A DNA stretch of 64,000 nucleotides, taken from contig CAVFEH010000002.1 in the NCBI GenBank assembly GCA_963621575.1, forward strand, positions 62,001-126,000, in the 5' to 3' direction. This document shows, one piece after another, positions 8,299 to 16,419 of the stretch. The number at the start of each line of letters is the position of its first letter. The first letter of the stretch is position 1. This stretch comes from UBA1724 sp963621575 (GTDB lineage Bacteria; Verrucomicrobiota; Lentisphaeria; Oligosphaerales; Oligosphaeraceae). A model generated the notes under the pieces. The model searched no databases and was not told the origin of the DNA. It worked only from the letters and a program-made list of their open reading frames with translations. A program made the position numbers and the translations under genes.

Positions 8299-9132
8299 CT
8301 ATTCGTCCACGCGCTGGGTGTTGTTGGCTTTCTGGAGCCAGGCAATGGCCTCCTCGCGGTTGGTGACGCCGTCGCCGTGGGTCACGCTGTCCATATATTC
8401 CAGAGCGAGGGCCTTTTGCCAATCGGCGCCCGTCTCCAGGATTTCCACCAGCACGGGAAGGGAGAACTGGACCTCCATGGTGGAGAGCTTCAGCATAAGC
8501 ATGTCGCAGTCGCCCTCGTCCTCAGTGGCCAGGATGGCATCCCGATAGACGTCGTAGGTTTCATCCAGAGTGCCATCCTCCTCATCCAGCACCTCAAGGT
8601 TTCCCTCGTCGTCGGAAGTCACTTGGTTGACCATGGAATCCATGATGCCTTCCAGGGCGAGCCGTGCCTCACGGGCCACATCGGGGTCGCTGTCATTCAA
8701 GAGAGGGATCAGCAGTCGCATGGCGGCAGGGGTTCCCACCCACTGGAGGGCGGGGATCACGCCGTGGCGACGCACCGCGGAGTCGGAATAAACCAGGAAC
8801 TCCGCCTGGGCAAGGATATCCTCGTTCACGTTGGTGTCCAGGATGTCCTGGAGGCGGGAGAGCTCGGAGTCCTGCGACTCCTCCTCGGACCAGACACGGC
8901 CAGAAGGGACGTCCTCCCCTGCAGACCCCATGTCCAGCACCGGCACAAAGGCCGTGTCCATGGCAACGGAGCCGCCCGCAGGCTTTCCCTCTTGAATGTC
9001 CTTCGCCGCCACCACATTCTCCGCATGAGAAGTTTTGGAAGTTCTGAAATTCCGCAGGAGTCCCAGGAAGAACGCGACGCACAGCAGGCAGCATACCAGG
9101 ACGGAAAAGAAGACAATCTTGTTACGAATCAT
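8299..9132 (-). CDS. Membrane-anchored HEAT-repeat-like protein
   Basis: The protein is 277 residues. An uncleaved-looking signal anchor (IVFFSVLVCCLLCVAFFLGLL, residues 6-26) is followed by an acidic linker and a helical-repeat region. The stretch LVYSDSAVRRHGVIPALQWVGTPAAMRLLIPLLNDSDPDVAREARLAL has the periodicity of HEAT repeats. A second half repeats the theme (LSTMEVQFSLPVLVEILETGADWQKALALEYM). Such proteins usually scaffold other proteins; no enzyme motif is seen. It appears to be the first gene of a run that continues with the parvulin-like lipoprotein and rsmE. No clear Shine-Dalgarno sequence precedes the ATG. Confidence 0.65.
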   Translation of the reverse strand: MIRNKIVFFSVLVCCLLCVAFFLGLLRNFRTSKTSHAENVVAAKDIQEGKPAGGSVAMDTAFVPVLDMGSAGEDVPSGRVWSEEESQDSELSRLQDILDTNVNEDILAQAEFLVYSDSAVRRHGVIPALQWVGTPAAMRLLIPLLNDSDPDVAREARLALEGIMDSMVNQVTSDDEGNLEVLDEEDGTLDETYDVYRDAILATEDEGDCDMLMLKLSTMEVQFSLPVLVEILETGADWQKALALEYMDSVTHGDGVTNREEAIAWLQKANNTQRVDE

Positions 9133-9262
9133 AGATAAGACAGGAAAAATGAGGGACTACGGATGAAACGGAAAAGTTTTCCGCTTTGACCGTCCACCCA
9201 GGGAATGGTTCCCTGGAGAGCCGCGTGACCAAAGTCTTCAACGCCTGTCCATCCTTGGAAAC

Positions 9263-9296
9263 AAAAAAAAGGAAGGAACGGTTTTCCGTTCCTTCC
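9263..9296 (-). terminator. Terminator of the secreted-protein gene at 9348-10280
   Basis: On the minus strand an 11-bp perfect stem (plus 9271-9281 with 9286-9296, loop of four) is followed by eight T residues (A-run at plus 9263-9270). A second stable hairpin (9305-9313 with 9324-9332) lies between the stop codon and this terminator and may protect the mRNA 3' end. The plus-direction side has only four T residues, so it acts mainly on the minus strand. Confidence 0.9.
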
Positions 9297-9347
9297 TTTT
9301 CGCGGAATCCCGGATCCTAAGACCCGGGATTCGATCCTGCCTAAAGC

Positions 9348-10280
9348 TTACTCGCCCCAGTACTCACCAGTGGTGAGGCTCTGCTGGTCGCCATCGCCAA
9401 CCTCGGGGATGTAGATGGGGGCCTTGTCAGCGTTGTACTTGAGCTTCTCCAGGATGGCGGTCTCAGCCTCGGCGAAGGTGTCGAAGCGGAAGTCCTTCTT
9501 GTCGAAGGTCAGGCTGTTGTTCAGCTTCAGGGTGAAGGTGCCGGGCAGGGGAGCGTCGACCACGACATCCAGGCTGCAGACATCGAAGAGGAAGTCGCCG
9601 CACTCGCCAGCGTAGTTGGTGCTGCCAACCACGGAACCGGCCAGGTTCTTGACCATCCAGCAGATCTTGGTGGAGGTCTCAATCACATCGCCATCGCAAC
9701 CGGTGGTGATGGTGGTGGTGGTGGTGGACTGCTTGGCAACCTTGCCATAGCCCTGGCCATAGAGCACGTTGCCATCTTCCTCATCAGCGGCGGAGTAGTT
9801 GTCGAAGCCGAGGAAACCGTTGTTGACCGCGTCAACACCCCAGGTCAGGGGGATCTCGAAATCACCGAGGGCATCGGTGAACTTGTCCTCGCCAACCCAG
9901 CCGTGGTTGGCCTTGAAGGCCTTGGAACCGAACATGGCGGCGTTGAAGGTGCTGACGGCGCGGTAGATGTTCTTGGCCTTGTCGCCGCTGCGGACGATGT
10001 AGAACACGGCGGTGTTGCCTTCTTCGGCAGCGCTCTCGGTCATGGCGCCATCGCACTTCTCGCAAGCGTCGACCACCATGTAGCCGGTGAACTTGTCGCT
10101 GACGACCTTGGCGGAGTCCATCTTGGCGTTCTTGACGGTGACACCTTCCTTCACGTAGTTGTACTTCACCATCTTGACATCGATGCGCTTGAAGGAGGCG
10201 CTGAAGTCATAGACGAGAACCTGAGCCATGCTGCTGAAGCAGAAAGCCGCAACAAACAGAGCGATGAGAGATTTCTTCAT
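9348..10280 (-). CDS. Exported protein of unknown function (310 residues), probably well expressed
   Basis: The start at 10280 is fixed by AAGGA eight bases upstream and a typical signal peptide (MKKSLIALFVAAFCFSSMAQ). The mature protein begins near QVLVYDFSASFKRID, a strand-rich opening, and carries a CEKC pair around residue 75, a Thr run (QSTTTTTITTGCDGD) and several further Cys. No known domain is recognised. Its codons are strongly biased to AAG, AAC, GTC and GGC, unlike more mixed neighbours, which often marks abundant proteins. The gene has its own promoter (10435-10463), a long leader and a double hairpin terminator, so it is a one-gene unit. It could be a surface or envelope structural component, but this is a guess. 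Confidence 0.85.
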   Translation of the reverse strand: MKKSLIALFVAAFCFSSMAQVLVYDFSASFKRIDVKMVKYNYVKEGVTVKNAKMDSAKVVSDKFTGYMVVDACEKCDGAMTESAAEEGNTAVFYIVRSGDKAKNIYRAVSTFNAAMFGSKAFKANHGWVGEDKFTDALGDFEIPLTWGVDAVNNGFLGFDNYSAADEEDGNVLYGQGYGKVAKQSTTTTTITTGCDGDVIETSTKICWMVKNLAGSVVGSTNYAGECGDFLFDVCSLDVVVDAPLPGTFTLKLNNSLTFDKKDFRFDTFAEAETAILEKLKYNADKAPIYIPEVGDGDQQSLTTGEYWGE

Positions 10281-10434
10281 TGTCTTGTCCTTGTTTTGGG
10301 TGGAAACGAATCGAAAAAAAACAAACCTAAAAAAAAGATCTTCGCCTCTCCAGTGGGGGAGGCACCTCCGCCTTGTCGAGGATTCTACCACCTCAACCAG
10401 GCAGGAAATCCGAATTCTTCTTTGTCAATTGCAT

Positions 10435-10463
10435 ACTCTAGCCCGTTTTCTAGGGAGTTTCAA
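10435..10463 (-). promoter_or_regulatory. Promoter of the exported-protein gene 9348-10280
   Basis: On the minus strand TTGAAA (plus 10458-10463) and TAGAGT (plus 10435-10440) are 17 bases apart. The site is flanked by the inverted repeat AATTGC/GCAATT (10427-10432 and 10464-10469), a possible operator. The start near 10428 would give a leader of about 150 bases. Confidence 0.6.
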
Positions 10464-10693
10464 GCAATTCCACGCAAAAAACCGGATTTTTTCCTATTTT
10501 TTCGAGACACGTGACCTACCGTAGCCTCTCTTCCCTGCTTTTCAAGCGTTTTGCCGGAATTTTCTCTTTCTCCGGAATCCCGTAGGAATCCCTGGGTGGG
10601 AAAGGAAGCCAAGGAAACGCGTTTCGCCGGGCGCATTCCATGCAACGTGTCCCCGCACCGTGTCCTTTTTTTTTTTGGGGGGGGGGAAGAACT
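10464..10693. other. Intergenic region with a T11-G10 homopolymer junction
   Basis: Between the promoter of the exported-protein gene and the nitroreductase stop codon there is no gene I can support. The notable element is a run of eleven T (10666-10676) followed immediately by ten G (10677-10686). Next to it is an 8-bp inverted repeat, GGAAGAAC with GTTCTTCC, that overlaps the nitroreductase stop. Such runs are prone to slippage and to sequencing error. No terminator with a proper T-tract on the minus strand is seen for the nitroreductase. Confidence 0.6.
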
Positions 10694-11209
10694 CTAGAAG
10701 TGGTTCTTCCAGGTGAAAGCGGCGGCGGGCTTGTGGTTTGCGTGCGGCGGGGCGGGGAGCGCGTCGGCGGCGGGGTAACCCACGGGAAGGAGTGCCACGG
10801 GGATGGTATCCTGGGGGATGGAGAGTTCCCGGACCAGAGCGTCCCGCTGGAAGAAGGCAACCCAGCAACTCCCCAGCCCCTGCTCCGCGGCCTCCAGCAT
10901 GATATGGGTGGCTACGATGGCGGCGTCCACGGCGCCGATGGGCTCGCCCTCGGGATTGATCCAGCAGTTTTTCCTGTCGTAGCACACCACGAAGGTCAGA
11001 GGCGCGCCAAACTGGCAAGGAGTGGCCTTTCGGATCTTCGCCAGGACAGCGGGATCGTCCACCACGAGAATCCGCTGGGGCTGCTTGTTGCAGCCGGTAG
11101 GCGCCAGGGAGGCCGCTTTCAGGAGGGCATCCACTTTTCCCGGCTCCACGGGACAGTCGAGGAACTTTCGGACGGAGAAACGCTGCGCGGCCAAAGAGAG
11201 AAAATCCAT
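10694..11209 (-). CDS. Nitroreductase-family flavoprotein
   Basis: The protein is 171 residues starting MDFLSLAAQRFSVRKF, the classic nitroreductase opening in which the Arg of RFSVR contacts FMN phosphate. APTGCNKQPQRILVV follows as the second FMN-binding segment, and GLGSCWVAFFQRD as the third. The C-terminus has the P-VALLPVGYP motif. The family uses FMN and NAD(P)H to reduce nitro compounds or quinones, or acts in cofactor chemistry; the true substrate is unknown. Upstream in-frame codons to 11254 do not fit the family and are left out. It lies 259 bases downstream of ssb, so may have a separate promoter. Confidence 0.9.
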   Translation of the reverse strand: MDFLSLAAQRFSVRKFLDCPVEPGKVDALLKAASLAPTGCNKQPQRILVVDDPAVLAKIRKATPCQFGAPLTFVVCYDRKNCWINPEGEPIGAVDAAIVATHIMLEAAEQGLGSCWVAFFQRDALVRELSIPQDTIPVALLPVGYPAADALPAPPHANHKPAAAFTWKNHF

Positions 11210-11468
11210 AAGTGTAAGTGGGAAGTAGAAGGTTGTAGGTGAATGCGGCGCCATTCCGCGGCTTCAAAGCCGCTTGCGAACTACCAAAGCAAAGGCACGG
11301 AGGCGGCTGCCTTCCCGTCCTTTGGGTCTTCTGCGCCGTCGGAGCTGCGTTCTAATGTAATGGATGGGATGGGTAGAGTGTGGCATTGCCTCTCTGCTCC
11401 CTAGAGAAGCCCCGCCCATTGGGAAGGGACACGAGCCTCCCCCCTTGATATGGAGGGGGCCTGTGCTT

Positions 11469-11915
11469 TTAGAAGTATTCTTCCGGAGGCTCGAAGACCT
11501 GTGGGTCTCTAGGGGGGGGCTGGGATCCCCGTTGAGGGGCGGAGCCATGGGGAGGCGTGGAGGCAGGGGCTGCCTGGGAGGGGCGTCCGTCCAGATAGAG
11601 GACATTGTCGGCGTAGATCACGGGGGCGGTGCGGGTGGCGCCGGTGCGCTTGTCGGACCAGCTTTCGATGTGGAGGCGCCCCTCCACGTAGACGGGACTG
11701 CCCTTTTTCAGTTCGGAGGCGCAGCGGTCGGCCAGATGTCCGAAGGCGGAGATGTTGAGGTATTCCACCTCCTCCTTCTGGGAACCGTCCTCGCCTGTGT
11801 ATCGGCGATTCACAGCAAGGGAGAGGCGGCAGACCTGGCGCCCGGACTTGGTGCTGTTCAAAGAGGGGTCACGGGTGAGGTTCCCCATGAGGAAAATGCG
11901 ATTGAGGTTGGGCAT
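11469..11915 (-). CDS. ssb: Single-stranded DNA-binding protein
   Basis: The protein is 148 residues with a complete OB-fold domain: MPNLNRIFLMGNLTRDP, then the GRQVCRLSLAVNR strand, VEYLNISAFGHLADRC and KKGSPVYVEGRLHIESW. A Pro/Gln/Ser-rich linker follows. The C-terminal tip reads EPPEEYF, acidic with a terminal Phe but without the usual DDDIPF, so partner proteins that dock there may have co-varied. SSB protects single strands in replication and repair. No Shine-Dalgarno sequence lies before the ATG. A promoter candidate is at 12029-12057, giving a leader of about 107 bases. A possible GC hairpin follows the gene but has no clear T-tract. Confidence 0.96.
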   Translation of the reverse strand: MPNLNRIFLMGNLTRDPSLNSTKSGRQVCRLSLAVNRRYTGEDGSQKEEVEYLNISAFGHLADRCASELKKGSPVYVEGRLHIESWSDKRTGATRTAPVIYADNVLYLDGRPSQAAPASTPPHGSAPQRGSQPPPRDPQVFEPPEEYF

Positions 11916-12028
11916 GGTTGCAAAACAGAAGGTTGAAGGACGGAGCGGCTTGGATCGCCCGGGAGGCTTTGGGCGGATCCAGGGGGCCGCAGGGTAATCA
12001 GCGGAGTGGCGGGATGAGGATTGGAGTT

Positions 12029-12057
12029 AATGTAGCCGGAGAGGGTTCCCCGGGCAA
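12029..12057 (-). promoter_or_regulatory. Candidate promoter of ssb
   Basis: On the minus strand TTGCCC (plus 12052-12057) and TACATT (plus 12029-12034) are exactly 17 bases apart, with a start expected near 12022. The match to consensus is moderate. Confidence 0.45.
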
Positions 12058-12138
12058 TGACGGCCGGATTCTCCGGAATGGAATGCAAATAAAATAAGTT
12101 GAAAATGAAATTTTTCTCAATTATTATTGCAATTCTAT

Positions 12139-12167
12139 TTGCATTTTTCAAAAATTCGTGTTATTCT
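12139..12167 (+). promoter_or_regulatory. Candidate promoter in an AT-rich island upstream of the small exported protein
   Basis: TTGCAT (12139-12144) and TATTCT (12162-12167) are 17 bases apart. The surrounding segment (about 12080-12170) is strikingly AT-rich and contains the 9-bp inverted repeat ATGCAAATA (12083-12091) and TATTTGCAT (12136-12144), whose right arm overlaps the -35 box, so a regulator could act here. If used, it gives a leader of about 190 bases before the gene at 12362, with no convincing ORF in it. Confidence 0.45.
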
Positions 12168-12361
12168 ATGGAAGAGGACCGAAGACGGGCGTCAATGCAT
12201 CCTTGTTTTCCGGAGCGAGCTCCTGCGCCATGCGCCAGCCGTGGCCGCGGGGTCGTTCTGGTGTCGCCTGTCTTTGTTCTCCTCCCGAGTTGTGTGTTTC
12301 CCAGTATGATACGTACAAGAGTGCTGGCGCTGTTCAACCCTCAGATAAGGAGGTAGGATCC

Positions 12362-12712
12362 ATGAAACGATGGAACGCCTTTGTGCTGTCCCTGTTGCTT
12401 GGCAGTTGTTTTTTCTGTGCCCCGATGGCGGTTTCCGCTGCGGAACCGGACTCCGGTGAAGCGAAGACGGTGGCGGTGCAGGAAGCCCCCACGGTGAAGC
12501 AGTTGCGCGGAAAACTTCTGTACAAACGGAACCAGATTCGGAAACTTGAGCGGGCGGCCTGCGCGTCCGACGACGAGCTCCAGGCAAAGGTCACCTCCCT
12601 GGAGTCCCAGATTCAGGAGCTGTACCGCAGTGCTGAGCCCAAGCTGGAGCCCCTCTACCAGGAGGAGAAGGCCCTGCAGCACAAAATCGAGGAGGCCACC
12701 CCCAAGAAGTAA
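12362..12712 (+). CDS. Small exported coiled-coil protein (116 residues), unknown function
   Basis: The start is certain from a full-consensus AAGGAGGT nine bases upstream. A signal peptide (MKRWNAFVLSLLLGSCFFCAPMAVSAA) is followed by an acidic spacer and then a highly charged helical region from VKQLRGKLLYKRNQIRKLERA to the end. This has heptad-like spacing (ELQAKVTSLESQIQELY, LYQEEKALQHKIEEA), consistent with a coiled coil. No family is recognised. It may be periplasmic, like small OmpH/Skp-type or lysis-inhibitor-type helical proteins, but no similarity is claimed. It is a single-gene unit with a terminator 25 bases after the stop codon. Other in-frame codons upstream lack a ribosome-binding site. 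Confidence 0.8.
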   Translation: MKRWNAFVLSLLLGSCFFCAPMAVSAAEPDSGEAKTVAVQEAPTVKQLRGKLLYKRNQIRKLERAACASDDELQAKVTSLESQIQELYRSAEPKLEPLYQEEKALQHKIEEATPKK

Positions 12713-12737
12713 CGCGCTTCTCCAGGCCAGAAAACCA

Positions 12738-12793
12738 GGGGCCGGCTCCGTTCTTCGGTTGTAGCGGACGGAAGAGGAGCGGGCCCCTTTTTT
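12738..12793 (+). terminator. Terminator of the small exported-protein gene
   Basis: GGGGCC with GGCTCC on the left arm pairs with GGAGC and GGGCCCC on the right (12738-12750 with about 12775-12787), and six T residues follow. From here to the symporter promoter (12794-13051) I see no gene or RNA that can be supported. Confidence 0.85.
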
Positions 12794-13051
12794 CTGCCGC
12801 CAGCTGGCGCGGCGTCACACCGCCGGCGGTGCCGAAATCGGGAGTTGGGCATTGCGGCCATGCACGACAAAAACGAGGCTCCTGCGAGGCGCGCCGTAGG
12901 CAGACCGCAGACAGAAACACTCAAAGGCACCGCAGTCAAAGCGAAAAAAGGCAAGGGGAACGTAAGTGGCGGCCACGTACACCCGATTTTTCTGCGAAAG
13001 GCGCGAAAGCCGCGCAGGTGCCAGGCGAGTTCACCCGTTCCGTGGGGGGGC

Positions 13052-13079
13052 TTGTAGTGGGAAGGTGGGGCATTATATT
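13052..13079 (+). promoter_or_regulatory. Candidate promoter of the SSS symporter
   Basis: TTGTAG (13052-13057) and TATATT (13074-13079) are 16 bases apart. A start near 13086 would precede the chosen ATG by about 79 bases and an alternative ATG (13108) by about 22 bases. Confidence 0.5.
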
Positions 13080-13164
13080 AGCGTCCGTTTTTTTTGCAGG
13101 GGAGGCGATGTTGCCTCCTCGTGTTTTTTCCGTCGCCCACCCCTTTCTGCTGTTACAGAAGATT

Positions 13165-15369
13165 ATGGATCCCATGCTGCCCCCCCCGATGATGTGGCTT
13201 GACTGGCTCATTGTCCTGATTCCACTGTTCGCCATCGTCGGCATTGGTTTTCTTGCGGAGCACTACGTGCACAGCGTCTCCGACTTTTTGGCGGCAGGCC
13301 GTCGTGCGGGGCGGTATTTGCTGACGGTTTCGGAAGGCACCGCCGGCATGGGTCTGATTTCCGCGGTGGCGATGTTCGAACAGAAGTACAAGGCGGGATA
13401 CGGCCTGGACTTCTGGCTTGGCCTCACAAGCCTGGTGACCCTGGTCATGACCCTGACGGGCTTTGTGACGTATCGTTTCCGCGAGACCCGCGCCATGACC
13501 ATGCCGGAGTTCTTCCAAATGCGGTACAGCCGTCGTTTCCGCATCCTGGCGGGTCTCCTGGCTTTCATTTCGGGCGTCATCAACTACGCGCTCTTCCCGG
13601 CGGTGGGCGGACGCTTCCTGGTGTACTACTGCGGACTGCCCTTCTCCTTCCGCTTCCTGGGGATTGAGTTCTCCACCTACGGCGTCGTCATGGCGGTGGC
13701 GCTGATCACGGCCTTGGTCATCGTGCTGCTGGGCGGACAGCTGACCACGCTGATCACCGACTGCTGCCAGGGCATCTTCGCCTACTTCGGCTACGCGGTG
13801 ATCACCATCGCGTTGCTGTGGATCTTCTCGGCCAGCGACATGACCAGCGCCATGCTCACCCGCCCCGAGGGCGAGAGCTTCTTCAACCCCTTCAACATCG
13901 GCCACCTGACCGACTTCAACATCCTGTACATCATCATCGCCACCATCGGCACCGTCTACGGGCGGAACGCCTGGCTGGGCAGCCAGGGCTTCATGGCGTC
14001 CGCCAGCAGCCCCCACGAACAAAAGATGGCGGGCGTGCTGGGCTCCTGGCGCGTCGGCTTCCTGAACATCGCCATGATGCTTCTGGTGATTGGCGCTTTC
14101 ACCTACATGAACAGCAGCCACTGGGCACCGCAGCGTGACCTGGTGATGCACGAGCTGGACACCCGCACGGCAGAGGACTTCGGAGTCCCGGCGCTGAAGG
14201 CGCAGCTGTCCCTCTTCCAGCCGGAGAGCGCGGAATACAAGGCACTGCAATCGGATATTACGAAGGCGCAGCACACAGCGAGCACCATCGAGACCCAGAT
14301 GCTGGTCCCCGTGGCGCTGCGTCACATCCTCCCCATCGGCGTCACCGGCATCTTCTGCGCGCTGATGATCTTCCTGATGGTCTCCACGGACACCGCTTAC
14401 ATGCACAGCTGGGGAACCATCTTCGTGCAGGACGTGCTGCTTCCCATCCGCAACAAGCCCATCACCCCACGGGCGCAGATCCTCCTGCTGCGCCTGGCGA
14501 TCATCGGCATCGCACTTTTCGCCTGGTTCTTCAGCTTCTACTTCCAGCAGGCGGACTACATCCTGCAGTTCTTTGCCTTGACGGGCACCATCTTCCTGGG
14601 CGGTGCAGGCAGCTGCATCATCGGCGGCCTGTACTGGAAGAAGGGCACCACGGCGGGCGCCTACACCGCCATGATCATCGGCTGCCTCTTCGCGGTGCTT
14701 GGCTTCTTCCTGAACCAGCAGTGGTCCACGGTGGTCTATCCCTGGCTGCAGGAGGCCCACCCCGCCTTCCTGGAGAGCTTCCGCGTCGGCCTGGAGAACC
14801 TGGGCAATGCGGTGCCAATCGTGCAGTGGGAGACCGAGCCGGCCAAATTCGCGGCGAAGTTCCCCATCACCGGGCAGGAAATTTACATGCTGGGCATTCT
14901 CTTCGCAATCCTGGGCTACAGCCTGGTCTCCCTGGCCACCTGCCGGAAGCCCTTCAACCTGGACGCCATGCTGCACCGCGGCGAATACAACCTGGAGCAC
15001 GTGGTCGTGGAGGAGGAGAAGAAGGGCTTCAGCTGGTCCAAGCTGGCGGGCATCACCAGCGAATACACCAAGGGCGACCGGATCCTGGCGTGGTCCGTGC
15101 TCATCTACTCCGTGTACACCTTCCTGGTCTACGTGGTGCAGATGCTGCTGAACAGCATCCCAGGCTGGCGCTGGTCTGAGCTGACCTGGGTGAAGTTCTT
15201 CCTCTACTACACCCTTCCCACCTCGCTCCTGATCGGCGTCGTCACCACCATCTGGTTCACCTGGGGCTCCGTGCGCGACCTGATCCGGCTCTTCCGGACC
15301 ATGAAGGAGAACTACGAGAAGGGCGGCGCCGTGGACGAAACGGACAACGGCCAGATGGTCACCAAGTAA
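13165..15369 (+). CDS. Sodium:solute symporter (SSS family)
   Basis: The protein is 734 residues with about 13-15 hydrophobic helices. It follows the SSS pattern: an initial helix (WLIVLIPLFAIVGIGFLAEH), then VSDFLAAGRRAGRY, SEGTAGMGLISAVAMFE, the GVINYALFPAVGGRF helix, and the late LFAWFFSFYFQQADYILQFFALTG segment. The family imports sugars, amino acids, vitamins or other small solutes with Na+; the substrate is not predictable here. Between helices there is a long charged loop (about residues 318-375). The C-terminus adds a cytoplasmic stretch and two more helices. The start at 13165 matches the family; ATG 13108 has a GGGGAGG sequence but only two bases away, so it is less likely. The acetyltransferase gene follows after 34 bases. 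Confidence 0.9.
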   Translation: MDPMLPPPMMWLDWLIVLIPLFAIVGIGFLAEHYVHSVSDFLAAGRRAGRYLLTVSEGTAGMGLISAVAMFEQKYKAGYGLDFWLGLTSLVTLVMTLTGFVTYRFRETRAMTMPEFFQMRYSRRFRILAGLLAFISGVINYALFPAVGGRFLVYYCGLPFSFRFLGIEFSTYGVVMAVALITALVIVLLGGQLTTLITDCCQGIFAYFGYAVITIALLWIFSASDMTSAMLTRPEGESFFNPFNIGHLTDFNILYIIIATIGTVYGRNAWLGSQGFMASASSPHEQKMAGVLGSWRVGFLNIAMMLLVIGAFTYMNSSHWAPQRDLVMHELDTRTAEDFGVPALKAQLSLFQPESAEYKALQSDITKAQHTASTIETQMLVPVALRHILPIGVTGIFCALMIFLMVSTDTAYMHSWGTIFVQDVLLPIRNKPITPRAQILLLRLAIIGIALFAWFFSFYFQQADYILQFFALTGTIFLGGAGSCIIGGLYWKKGTTAGAYTAMIIGCLFAVLGFFLNQQWSTVVYPWLQEAHPAFLESFRVGLENLGNAVPIVQWETEPAKFAAKFPITGQEIYMLGILFAILGYSLVSLATCRKPFNLDAMLHRGEYNLEHVVVEEEKKGFSWSKLAGITSEYTKGDRILAWSVLIYSVYTFLVYVVQMLLNSIPGWRWSELTWVKFFLYYTLPTSLLIGVVTTIWFTWGSVRDLIRLFRTMKENYEKGGAVDETDNGQMVTK

Positions 15370-15403
15370 CCCCGGCCCCCCCCGCCTCCCCCGCCCCCTT
15401 CCC

Positions 15404-15907
15404 ATGGACTCTTCCTCGCCGGGAGTCGTACTGCGCCCCGCCACCCCGGAGGACATTCCGGGAATCCTGTCGCTGCTGGATGAATTCGTGCAACAGCAGG
15501 TGGTGTTGGCAAGAAATCCGGAGGAGATGCGGGGGAACTACCGGAATTTCTTGATTGCGGAGGATGGCCAGGGGACGATGATCGGCGTGGGGGCGTTGCG
15601 TCCCCATAGTGCGGGGCTCTACGAGATCCGCTCCTTGGCCGTGTGTTCCGCCTGGCAGGGGAAAGGCGTTGGGCGACTCTTGGTGGAGGGGCTCCTAAAA
15701 AAATCCCGGACGCTTGCGCCAGAGAACGACTCCTGCGTATTTACCCTGACAAAGACCCCGGAATTCTTCCGCCGTCTGGGATTTCAGGAGGAGCCCAAGG
15801 AACACTTTCCCGAGAAGATCTGGGCTGACTGCCGGCAGTGCCCCAAGCTGCATCGATGCGACGAGACGTCATTGCGCTACGCGCCGTCCGGCGCAATTAC
15901 GAATTAG
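15404..15907 (+). CDS. GNAT acetyltransferase, possibly a short N-acetylglutamate synthase
   Basis: The protein is 167 residues. VVLRPATPEDIPGILSLLDEF is the usual GNAT opening. The acetyl-CoA loop is AWQGKGVGRLLVEGL and is preceded by IRSLAVCSA. The C-terminus ends TLTKTPEFFRRLGFQEEPKEHFPEKIWADC followed by a CRQCPKLHRCDE cysteine set, a tail seen in stand-alone ArgA-like N-acetylglutamate synthases that begin arginine synthesis. The match is by overall pattern; other GNAT roles remain possible. No Shine-Dalgarno sequence is present: the 30 bases before the ATG are almost entirely C and T. It may be cotranscribed with the symporter 34 bases upstream. Confidence 0.7.
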   Translation: MDSSSPGVVLRPATPEDIPGILSLLDEFVQQQVVLARNPEEMRGNYRNFLIAEDGQGTMIGVGALRPHSAGLYEIRSLAVCSAWQGKGVGRLLVEGLLKKSRTLAPENDSCVFTLTKTPEFFRRLGFQEEPKEHFPEKIWADCRQCPKLHRCDETSLRYAPSGAITN

Positions 15908-16065
15908 GAGTTATGGCGCACCTATACGAACGGGGGGTACGGGTGGGGCAGCCTCTCCGTCCTTTGGATATTCTCCCACCCCCCAATCCTTGCGATCCTT
16001 TGCAGGCTAATACCTAGCCCCTAAATCGGCAGGCGCCAGGCGGCTGTACGAGCGGCGTTTTTCCA

Positions 16066-16093
16066 TTGAAAAACGAGTATCGGGGGTTACAGT
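16066..16093 (+). promoter_or_regulatory. Promoter of tRNA-Thr
   Basis: TTGAAA (16066-16071) and TACAGT (16088-16093) are 16 bases apart and place the start near 16100, just before the tRNA. The region from 15908 to here holds a G/C-rich imperfect inverted repeat but no gene. Confidence 0.65.
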
Positions 16094-16106
16094 ATGAGGC
16101 TGTCAG

Positions 16107-16182
16107 GCCAGCATAGCTCAGTTGGTAGAGCAGCGCATTCGTAATGCGCAGGTCAAGGGTTCAAGTCCCTTCGCTGGCTCCA
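16107..16182 (+). tRNA. tRNA-Thr (anticodon CGT)
   Basis: The acceptor arm GCCAGCA pairs with CGCTGGC except for the last pair (A-C), the D-arm begins GCTCAGTTGGTAGAGC, the anticodon loop is TTCGTAA with CGT at 34-36, the T-arm is GGGTTCAAGTCCC, and CCA is encoded. It decodes ACG. A promoter lies just upstream and a strong hairpin terminator starts about 158 bases downstream. Confidence 0.95.
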
Positions 16183-16340
16183 TTTTCCTTACCGGCCAAT
16201 CCGTTCCTGTCTCGGCAGGCGGGAAGGAGGGAGCTCCAGAGACTCCCCCCCTCTTGGCGTCGTCCCAATCTTTCCATACTCCGCGGAAGCAACGCGAACG
16301 CGACAGGCCGGTTGCCCAGGATTCCCCACCGAGAACACGA

Positions 16341-16393
16341 GCCCCGGCGATTTCCAGAAGAACGACTTCTGGACGCCGGGGCCTTTTCTTTTT
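16341..16393 (+). terminator. Long-stem terminator downstream of tRNA-Thr
   Basis: GCCCCGGCG (16341-16349) pairs with CGCCGGGGC (16374-16382), with an inner CCAGAAG/CTTCTGG stem, followed by a T-rich tail. It ends 27 bases before the next gene start, so that gene either initiates within or near this hairpin or depends on readthrough. Confidence 0.85.
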
Positions 16394-16419
16394 CCGCAGG
16401 CATTCTTTCCTTCACGAGC

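Noticed and set aside
13153..15456. Long open frame (767 codons) antisense to the SSS symporter
   Set aside because: The plus-strand frame shows a complete transporter with family motifs. The antisense product is His/Asp/Gln-rich with no domain, a shadow of biased GC-rich codons.
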